Positions 21,554 through 29,280 of a DNA stretch of 64,000 nt are shown here, one piece after another. This DNA is from Endotrypanum monterogeii (lineage: Eukaryota > Euglenozoa > Kinetoplastea > Trypanosomatida > Trypanosomatidae), in assembly GCA_000333855.2 (NCBI GenBank), contig CM007320.1:620867-684866 (forward strand), read 5' to 3'. The position numbers were made by a program, and so were the translations under genes. Below the pieces are notes generated by a model, which did not search any database, was not told the origin of the DNA, and saw nothing but the letters and a program-made list of their open reading frames with translations. Within the stretch, counting starts at the first letter, position 1. Every line of letters begins with the position of its first letter.

Positions 21554-22462
21554 CTACTTAGACGGGTAGTAGCGTTCGTAGAGGTCTGTTTGATCATCAC
21601 GTGAAATCCGAGTCCATCCCTTCTCGTGGACGTGGTAAACCGTGACGATGCCACCAGAGGCTCCATCACGGTGCGTTGCGTGGAAGATCGAACGGCGCGC
21701 CAAGTCGCAGGCAGCCTCAACAGAAAGGTCCTTGCGATAGCCGGTGTCAAGCACACCGTACGCATAAATAGAGCCGGAGCCGACGCTGAATAGGTCTTGC
21801 TTCACACGAGACCCCTTGTCGTCTACGTAGTAAAGAGAGGGGCCAAACTTGTCCCAACCGGCAACCATGGTGCCCATTGATAGTCCGTGATTACGATAAG
21901 CGTACGTTATGTTTGCCAAAATCTTGCTCGCTGCGGACACAGTGATACGGGTACCGTTGCGCAGCTCCCAGAGGCGACACTCCATCCCGAGGACGCGTTC
22001 CCAGTATTGGCAGTCAGCCGCACCGCCAGCAAGCGTGCCGAGTAAGTATTCATTGATCTCCAAAACCTTTAGTACCGTCTGGGATGCGATGTACTGACCT
22101 GTCGACGCTCGTGAATCGACGGCAACAATGATACCCCCATTAAAACAAAACCCGAGGGTGGTTGTACCCTTTTTCATGTCAATCTTTGGGATTGCGCGCG
22201 GCACTGGACACGATGCCGTCAGCGGCCAGCAGCGATTCTCGCCGTGTAGGTGGCGACTGGAATCGAGTGGGTCGGCTGTGACCGCGTTGCAAGAAGCAGG
22301 GGACTCTTCAGTGGAATGCTGTGGTGCACGGCGGTACGAGCACCTAGACAGCGGCTCCTCCAGGGTATCTTCCTCCATATTGTGGTATGTGAAGGGTCCG
22401 ACGTGCGGGCAGTCCTCCAACGTAAAGTTGGACGTCATGACGGACTCGAAATCAGGGAACAT
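21554..22462 (-). CDS. PSMB5: Proteasome subunit beta type-5 (chymotrypsin-like catalytic subunit)
   Basis: The ATG at 22462 gives 302 residues; the frame stays open further upstream but only with non-ATG codons. A propeptide of 99 residues ends in Lys-Lys-Gly, and the mature enzyme begins at Thr100, the N-terminal nucleophile. Mature Asp17 (residue 116) and Lys33 (residue 132) are present, as is the later Ser-Gly-Gly part of the active-site region (SVGSGS, DGASGG). Mature position 45 in the S1 pocket is Leu144, where many beta-5 subunits have Met. The subunit cleaves after hydrophobic residues inside the 20S core. Gly197, the position where substitution has been reported to give resistance to proteasome-targeting antileishmanial compounds in L. 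donovani, is the ordinary Gly here. Length and numbering agree with the L. donovani subunit as I remember it. Confidence 0.98.
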   Translation of the reverse strand: MFPDFESVMTSNFTLEDCPHVGPFTYHNMEEDTLEEPLSRCSYRRAPQHSTEESPASCNAVTADPLDSSRHLHGENRCWPLTASCPVPRAIPKIDMKKGTTTLGFCFNGGIIVAVDSRASTGQYIASQTVLKVLEINEYLLGTLAGGAADCQYWERVLGMECRLWELRNGTRITVSAASKILANITYAYRNHGLSMGTMVAGWDKFGPSLYYVDDKGSRVKQDLFSVGSGSIYAYGVLDTGYRKDLSVEAACDLARRSIFHATHRDGASGGIVTVYHVHEKGWTRISRDDQTDLYERYYPSK

Positions 22463-22550
22463 GATGACAAGCGGATAAAGCACCTTTTCAAAGCAAATGT
22501 GGATTTTCAAAGGTGGAGCGGGTGACAAGAATGTAGAAGGTGGTAAACGT

Positions 22551-22552
22551 CT
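22551..22552 (-). promoter_or_regulatory. Predicted spliced-leader acceptor of PSMB5
   Basis: The minus strand shows eight T followed by CCCAG, the AG falling at 22552-22551 and giving a short 5' UTR of about 88 bases. This is a textbook trypanosomatid acceptor and supports the ATG at 22462 rather than the longer non-ATG frame. Confidence 0.6.
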
Positions 22553-23483
22553 GGGAAAAAAAATGTCACACGCATGCGCAAGGGACGTCTGTGGCGAAAA
22601 TCAAAATATGAGTGTCTTGTATATTTAACAATATGTAAGCTGCACAGGTTCTGCTTTTGGGTGGATTCACTTCGCACCTTTTCCCTTTTTATTTGTTTGT
22701 TTGTTTGCTAATGTTGCTGCTGTGTGGAATTTGATCGTATGTTGAAGTGCGAACCCACACGCACGGGCACACCGAGTCGTTGCAACCGGGGGTAAGGGGG
22801 AGGAAGGGGGGGGGTACAGCAAGGGCGGAGTGAAAAAAAAAATGGGAAAGAGATGCCGATCAAGAAAAAGCCAGACAGGTAAGCAGAGAATATCAGCAAA
22901 CGCAAGCCACTAAATGGCAAGCTCTGGTGAAGAAGAACTTTCTGGCGTTGTCAGACACGATAGACGTTGGGACCTTCCAGCAACATTTGATAAAACAGAT
23001 ATCTCAAGAAGGGTAAACAGAAAAAGAGACCGGTGAATGGGTCGGCCTATTTTCCCACATGGACGCATTAGCAGAGCACTGACGATTTCCCCCAATGCAA
23101 ACGCTGTCATTGTGTTTTTCTTTGGATAATTTTGCGTTGTCTCCGCCAATGAGTGATCCATCGTGCGTGGCACCTTTCCCTAAAGAGGAGATAAAAAATA
23201 CGCCAAAGATTTCGCGCAGAGAAGTCCTTATGCCGCTGGTTCTCATTAGGAAACAAATCCCGCCTCTCTGCTTGCATCAACATCACAGCCAACACACACC
23301 ATCAGACAGTGCGGCGAATAAATAAATAAATAAACGGTGAGCGCTGTGCGATTAGAGCAAATCGTCGATGCTTAATGATGTGATGACCAGCGACTTTGCC
23401 CAAGAAAGCACACCTTAAACGAAATGGGCAAAATAAATAAAAGACGTTGTGAGGACCCACCTCCAGCAAAATCAGTACGCATA
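22553..23483. other. Gap between PSMB5 and the pseudouridine synthase homologue
   Basis: Contains a TTTG repeat at about 22693-22707, a G run near 22807-22813 and an AAAT repeat at about 23316-23333. No credible gene. Confidence 0.6.
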
Positions 23484-25991
23484 TCACAAAACGGAAGTGA
23501 TGTCTTCCACGATGGCATCCTCGTCCCCCACCTCACCTTGATCTCTGAAGCTTGAGCCAGCGTCCACGAACACGTCCTTTACGTTTCCTCGGTGCATTTT
23601 GGGGGGGAGGTCACCTGGGAGCGGAATAAAATCATGCTCCAAGTAATTGGCTCGCTGTATCTTCTGTGCCCGCTGCTCGGCCAGCGCCTGCAATTCGCTT
23701 GACTCGAAACCCAACGCACCCTTCACCTCCTCGTAGGTGTAATTGTCCAGCTCCTCCAGCTCTTTTGGGGTGAGCTCTCGATGCCGGCACAGCTTGCGTA
23801 GACGCGATACTCGCTGACGGCGAAAGTAAGGCCAGTCACGCTCGATAAACGGCTGCCAGACGGCGCCCAGGTGTTGTGAGTAGAAGGGCGGAACCGTGAC
23901 TTCACGAACCGACCCGACCGCGAGCTTTGAAAGGGCAAAGGGCCCAAACGAGATGCGTCCACCGCGCTCCACCTTACGACCGAGATGCTGCATCAAATGC
24001 GCGATGGGCATCGATTCGCCGCGCACCTTTACCTTGACAGAGTAGCGTGACTTCGTGGCAGGGTTGACGAAAAACTCCGCGTTGCGATAGCGACGTCCGT
24101 TGATGTCAATGCCCTCTGTATTCAGCTTGTGAACGAGGACCGGATCGAATGCTGGTCGGACACGCAGCAGGTACGTCCGCTGCACCATCGACCTGGGGTT
24201 CTCCAAGAAACGCGAAAGCTCGCCGTCGTTAGTGAGGAGGAGGATGCCGTGGGCCCGCATCGGCAGCGAACCCACTGGGACCAGGTGGTCCATGCCAAGA
24301 ATGCGCGCGTGCTTTGTGATGAGCGTTCGACCGGCCACGTCGTTGCGGGAGACAATGACATTGGCGGGTTTGTGGTACATCCACAGGCGAGGAGGCGCAA
24401 AGCGCAGACGAGATTGGTGTCCAGAAACGTGCACATCATCCTCTGCCTGCACCAAACGAAAAGGGTTGCGCTCTGTAACGTTGTTCACACGCACCTGCCC
24501 ACTTGCAATAATGACGGCTGCCTCACGCCGACTGCAGAACCCAGCCCGAGGTAAGGTTCGCAAGAGGTGCACAAATCCAGGCCGTTCGACTCCTTCCTGT
24601 AAAACGCTGGCGCTGTTTACTGCATCCGCAGTTGAAGAATGGGGGCTGCCCCGGGAGACAGCGTTGACCAGTCGACGCAAAGGGTCGTGCTGAGATGCCC
24701 CTGGTACGGAGTCGTCCGTGCCCCTAACAAGCTGCATTGCGCCTGCCACACGAGCCGGGGATACACCATCTCGAAGAATAGCCGAGTCGCAAGCTGCACG
24801 TCGGCCGTCGCCTGTAGCCACGCCACCCAGCAGCCCCGCCTCTTCTCCTTTTTCGTCCTCAGGTGGCATCAAATCCGCCAAAGTCGTGGGGGCGGCACCG
24901 CTTCGAGAGGGTATGCGCTGGTGTTGCAAGATAGCCGGTGTCGATTGCGGGGGTTCCCTTTGCTTCCTATTAGCCAATTCCGCGGCTTCACCTTGCTGAG
25001 CAAGCATCAGAAGCTCTCCTGTGGATCGGTGACGAAGCCGCTGTGGAAGAAAAGTCTCAGTACGCTCCTCTCGCAGCTTTTCCCCCTTAAGCTCCATCAA
25101 TCGCTCTCTCAGCATGTCCGTCAGCTGCACAGGAGCATCCCCGAACTCACGATACGCACCTGCGTCGCCGCGGTCGCCCTCGATCGTTTGGTCAGCGGGT
25201 GCGGCGTTGCTCTCCGCAGCCAAGTGAAGTGCGCCGTGGCGGCGCGAGTTACCCCCAGTGAGTTTGAGAATATCCGGCGAATCGCGCTCCACCGGATCGA
25301 GGGCTTGTTTGTACCTTCCGTTTTTCAGCTTATCTGCCATACCACCCCTCACGTCGAGACTTCCCTCGTCAAAAAAAGACCCGAGCCCACTCGCCCGCCG
25401 TTCCTCCTCCGCACGCTTCGTTGGGGTCACAATTCCGTCAGCATTCACGCAATGTGTTGTCTCGTACCAGAGGCGAGCGCGACTGTTGTCGGCCGCCTCT
25501 GCTGACGCTGGAATTGCTTTGAGATGAGCCATTGCACCGGGAAAGTATCTCTCCACGTCCGCCAGACTCTCTGCAGCACCGATGTCTAGAGAGCGCGGCA
25601 CGGGCGTTGCTTCCGAATCAGGAATGTCGGTCGGGTCGGCCAGCGATGGAGAAGAGGGAGTCCTGCGCGACTGGGAGGGGCGCCGTTCCCGACGGAAACG
25701 GGGACGATGACGCAAGCCCTGGCAAGAGTCCCCACGATTTTTACGAAAGGAACTCACATCACGAGGTTCAAGCGAAATACTGCTCGAGCCCCCTTGATTC
25801 TTTGTGTTGCGGTCTCGATCCTTTTCTAGAAGAATTGCCGAGCTTGGGATGGGTGCTTCTGCACCACTAGTAGTGCACCATCGCACCGAAAACTCCCCAA
25901 CCACAGAGTGCTGTCCACATAGAGCGCGACCCGCGGCACGGACCCTCATTACCTGTTGGGGAAGCAGCGAATAGAACAACAGGGTTCGCAT
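23484..25991 (-). CDS. RsuA/RluB-family pseudouridine synthase homologue, probably mitochondrial, catalytic Asp replaced
   Basis: With the first ATG at 25991 the protein has 835 residues; a second Met at 25949 is also possible. The N-terminus is basic and hydrophobic without acidic residues, like a mitochondrial presequence. About 450 residues of Arg/Ser-rich, probably disordered sequence follow. An S4 RNA-binding domain lies near residues 478-530 (LRTLPRAGFCSRREAAVII...GQVRVNN). It is followed by the RsuA/RluB/RluE/RluF fold, recognised by GILLLTNDGELSRFLENP, QRTYLLRV and GGRISFGPF. In active members the first of these motifs is preceded by Gly-Arg-Leu-Asp, the Asp being the catalytic residue that attacks the ribose. 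Here the same place reads Gly-Ser-Leu-Pro (Pro577), confirmed on the DNA at 24261-24263. The protein therefore probably binds rRNA without isomerising uridine. A role in mitoribosome assembly is my inference. Confidence 0.85.
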   Translation of the reverse strand: MRTLLFYSLLPQQVMRVRAAGRALCGQHSVVGEFSVRWCTTSGAEAPIPSSAILLEKDRDRNTKNQGGSSSISLEPRDVSSFRKNRGDSCQGLRHRPRFRRERRPSQSRRTPSSPSLADPTDIPDSEATPVPRSLDIGAAESLADVERYFPGAMAHLKAIPASAEAADNSRARLWYETTHCVNADGIVTPTKRAEEERRASGLGSFFDEGSLDVRGGMADKLKNGRYKQALDPVERDSPDILKLTGGNSRRHGALHLAAESNAAPADQTIEGDRGDAGAYREFGDAPVQLTDMLRERLMELKGEKLREERTETFLPQRLRHRSTGELLMLAQQGEAAELANRKQREPPQSTPAILQHQRIPSRSGAAPTTLADLMPPEDEKGEEAGLLGGVATGDGRRAACDSAILRDGVSPARVAGAMQLVRGTDDSVPGASQHDPLRRLVNAVSRGSPHSSTADAVNSASVLQEGVERPGFVHLLRTLPRAGFCSRREAAVIIASGQVRVNNVTERNPFRLVQAEDDVHVSGHQSRLRFAPPRLWMYHKPANVIVSRNDVAGRTLITKHARILGMDHLVPVGSLPMRAHGILLLTNDGELSRFLENPRSMVQRTYLLRVRPAFDPVLVHKLNTEGIDINGRRYRNAEFFVNPATKSRYSVKVKVRGESMPIAHLMQHLGRKVERGGRISFGPFALSKLAVGSVREVTVPPFYSQHLGAVWQPFIERDWPYFRRQRVSRLRKLCRHRELTPKELEELDNYTYEEVKGALGFESSELQALAEQRAQKIQRANYLEHDFIPLPGDLPPKMHRGNVKDVFVDAGSSFRDQGEVGDEDAIVEDITSVL

Positions 25992-26557
25992 GTAATCCGT
26001 CCCCAGTACCACACTGGGGCAAGAGTAGAAATGAGGACGACCAGCGGTGCGAGGAGGATTGAAAGAAATCCGTCCCAAATTATTTGTGTTGTCCGTGCGC
26101 GTCAGTGCGTGGGTGTGTCAACTAGGTGCACACCATTAAGCAGACAACCGACCTCCCACTGGATGCCACGCCACACACAGAAAAAAAAAACGTACAATGA
26201 CGACAGCAACACGGGTTGCGGCACAAGCACGCAGATCACGCAAGACAACAAGTGAAGAGAAACGAAAGATTAAGTAAAGAGACATCGAGTTTCGGAAAAG
26301 TGTCGAAAGAGACAAACAGCGCATAGTCAGGAGCATTGGAGGGAGAGGGGGGGGGGCACAAAGGGGCGTGTAGTCTACGGCCTATGAGACACGGCCACCT
26401 GCCACGCCCCTCTCCGTCAAAGCTTCAGCACTGCCGGACCCGCGCTGCTCTTCTTTGCCAGTTGGTCTGTTTAAATGTATGGCTTTCAAAGTTGAGCCGC
26501 GAATTTTTTTTTTTGCTCTTGTCGTCGTCTTGGGGAGGAAAATGTAAAGGGGGCCTC

Positions 26558-26592
<35 letters not shown>

Positions 26593-26895
26593 CTTTTTTT
26601 TTTTCTTAAGTCTCCCTGCTTCACTGTAAATGTGAAAAAAAAAAAAAGGTGTCAATGTGAGTAGTGTATCCACGATACCGGAGCCTACGATCAGACTTCC
26701 AAAACAAGATTAGCAAAGAATAAGAGGCATCAAAAAGAGTCCTTCCTCCCCCATCTCCGCAAAACAACAGCGACGACAAAAAAAAAAGAAAGAAATGATC
26801 GTAAGTCCTCTCTGGCGAGATCAAAACGAGAGGATCTCTCCTCCCCCCCCCCTCTTGTTTCTGTTTACTTCGAGCGGAGGAGGTGTCTTGAGGAC
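25992..26895. other. Gap between pseudouridine synthase homologue and queuosine salvage gene
   Basis: Holds a (TA)n tract at 26558-26592 and several A/T runs. The poly-A runs on the plus strand (26180-26190, 26635-26647) are T tracts in the transcribed sense and can serve as splice polypyrimidine tracts. No gene seen. Confidence 0.6.
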
Positions 26896-28533
26896 TCAGT
26901 ACATTATAGTTCGACATAAATGGTGGCGTGCTTCACTAGGAAGCATAGAGCGCCCCACGTACCATAAGGCGTAGTCTAGATGGCGCATGTCGCACGGCCC
27001 ATGAACAGGTGGTGGTGAGGAAGACTCTGATACCTCCGCTGCGGTAGCACCCGCTCCAGTTCGAGGCGACGAAGGCCCGTTGAGCGATGTGTTCATGTAT
27101 CTCAATAGGCGGTCGGCGGCGAGCAATGCTGCCACACGGATTGAAACTTCTTCAGCCGAGCCTGACGATATAAGGACGTGCCGGTCCACGACATCAGCAA
27201 GGTGGTTGTCGTACACGACCAGTCCCGCTGCCCGCAGAGCCTTGGGTATTTGGTAATCGCAGCAGATGGATAACTTCTTCCGATCAGAAAAGACGCCCGA
27301 AAATGACGGGCGCGTCCCTGCCCTGAAAGCTCTAGCGTCGGGGTGCATCAAGCGAGCGGCTCGCTCTGTAAGCCAGGAGTCCTCCAATGGGCAAAATTTG
27401 CTGATGACCCCGAGCGACCGTGTGGAGGTTTTGAAAGCGACCTGATACCGCCACAATGCCGGCAGCGCTTGCTCAATCGCCAACGCCGTCAGTTGACTGA
27501 GCTTCAAGATGGGCACGGCACACGTTGCTAGTGTCATTGTGGGAGAATCTTCGTCGGTACCATGAGGCCCATCAACAGGGACATCCGCGAAGTCGCAATA
27601 GCGTGGGTGAAGGTGCACAAGCGCGGGCACGAACCCGGAACGCACCTTGGCGGTGCTTGCTCCGTCAGGAGCGAAGATGAACCCCCCACACTCGCGGAGA
27701 AGGGTGTAGTACGATGTTTGACCTGCAATGAAGGCATCGGCGAGAGAGAGCAGCAGCTCAACGCGCTCGCGGGTACATGGCATCCACAATGGTGTAACAC
27801 CATCCTTTTCGCATCCGATAAAACACACTCGCAGCGCACTCATCGCCGCTTCAATGTTTCCGTGAAAGTGATGAAGGTAATGATAATCAAACCACGGAAT
27901 GTGGTGCACCTCCACAGCGCGGCGGAGGAGGTACATCATTGCCGCGGAGCCACGCAACAACGGCACGGAAGCAAGGGAACCTTCTGGAAGTGTGCTCTGT
28001 TCATTCGGTGCACTCCCCGACGGCTCGGCAAACACCTCTGAGACGGAAGCACTAGCAGTGGCAACCCCCGCGCCCGACGTCGATTCCTTTTCAGACGGCT
28101 CAACGACAGCATAAAATCCAGCGAAACCCGTCACCTCTTCCCCCAGGTTAGCAGGGGCACATCCACTGGTGATTCCTGGAACCTCGGCCCAATGGCAGAA
28201 GTCGATAGCCACCATCATACCAAGATAGTTCACAACCGCTGCTTCATCGCAACGCAGCGACTCTGGTACACTCAGCAGCCAGTGATCTGTGACAGTCGCA
28301 GAGCATGTTGCCACATCCTCCACGACCTCTGAGTCTCCCGTGTTCAACTGAGCACGAGCCTGATGAAGGATTGCATTCAGAACACCTGCACGCTGTCGAA
28401 AAAGAAGAGAGGAGACTGGTGGGACAGTGGCATGCAAAATAGTTACAGGCGCGTCGGGACGCTGTTCGTCAAGACGATGAATGACACTGCACACAGACTC
28501 ACCCGTGTAAGAAACGGGTATGCCGTGCACCAT
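26896..28533 (-). CDS. Queuosine salvage protein (DUF2419/QNG1 family), expanded
   Basis: The first ATG (28533) gives 545 residues; the family is usually near 340. Family landmarks recognised by eye are NYLGMMVAIDFCHWAE (about 102-117), PWFDYHYLHHFHGN (213-226), LRECGGFIF (279-287) and a CCDYQIPKALRAAGLVVYDNHLADVV block (424-449) equivalent to the ADYRVPQVL segment of the human protein. They continue with SGSAEEVSIRV (457-467), LDYALWYVGR (519-528) and a C-terminal Arg-Thr-Ile-Met-Tyr equivalent to the usual RCIYY ending. Members hydrolyse queuosine 5'-monophosphate to release queuine, which tRNA-guanine transglycosylase then inserts at the wobble base of GUN tRNAs. I cannot place the catalytic Asp with certainty. 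Extra length comes from a Ser/Glu-rich insert near 147-190, one near 320-335, one at 365-415 and another at 483-512. Confidence 0.82.
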   Translation of the reverse strand: MVHGIPVSYTGESVCSVIHRLDEQRPDAPVTILHATVPPVSSLLFRQRAGVLNAILHQARAQLNTGDSEVVEDVATCSATVTDHWLLSVPESLRCDEAAVVNYLGMMVAIDFCHWAEVPGITSGCAPANLGEEVTGFAGFYAVVEPSEKESTSGAGVATASASVSEVFAEPSGSAPNEQSTLPEGSLASVPLLRGSAAMMYLLRRAVEVHHIPWFDYHYLHHFHGNIEAAMSALRVCFIGCEKDGVTPLWMPCTRERVELLLSLADAFIAGQTSYYTLLRECGGFIFAPDGASTAKVRSGFVPALVHLHPRYCDFADVPVDGPHGTDEDSPTMTLATCAVPILKLSQLTALAIEQALPALWRYQVAFKTSTRSLGVISKFCPLEDSWLTERAARLMHPDARAFRAGTRPSFSGVFSDRKKLSICCDYQIPKALRAAGLVVYDNHLADVVDRHVLISSGSAEEVSIRVAALLAADRLLRYMNTSLNGPSSPRTGAGATAAEVSESSSPPPVHGPCDMRHLDYALWYVGRSMLPSEARHHLCRTIMY

Positions 28534-28852
28534 GTGCGTGGGTGTAGAAGCGAGAGAGATCCACACAATGGTTTAGAAAGATGGCAGGGCACAGTGGAAG
28601 AAAAAAAGGAAAAAGAAGGTCCCTGATGCGCGGGGTTTCAAATATAGATTTAAATGAGGACAGTAGAATCAAGGAAGAGTGGCCGGGCAAGGAGGAAATC
28701 TGAGCAAAGGAAACGTGAAGACGCCCCAGCACACACTCGTCGATGCAAAACGGATGAATGCGGCACAAAACACAAGAAGGGGGGATGCAGAAGATTAAAA
28801 TCAAATCGTACCGAATCTCCATAACCAAGATCAATTTTTTTTTCAAAGCAGC

Positions 28853-28892
<40 letters not shown>

Positions 28893-29280
28893 GATAATCC
28901 GTTCCAACGCTGCTCGACTGACTATAGGCCCGCTTAAGTATAAGACTCATTTTTTTTTTTTGCTTATCCACACGACATTGAAATTTGTGAGTTTGTTTGT
29001 TGTGTGCATCGGTTACTCGCACATGCAATAGTAGAAAAAGATGCCGAAAGGTAAAGCTATACGAGTAAGAAAGTGTGGAAAAGAAAAACGTGATATTCCT
29101 TCCCCTACACACACACACAGGCAAAAAAAGGAAGACAAATTATGTACATTGTACCCTTCGCAACTTTCTGTTTTCCCCCACCGCGTGATGTTGCCGTAAT
29201 TCAGAGCTCTCAGATCCGCGAAGCCGGTCACATTGTGTACAAGGAGCGCTGAGCAACAAAGAGGCGTTGCTCATTTTGCG
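28534..29280. other. Gap between queuosine salvage gene and IQ protein
   Basis: A (CA)16 tract at 28857-28888 is the main landmark, with T runs at about 28836-28843 and 28951-28961. No gene seen. Confidence 0.6.
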
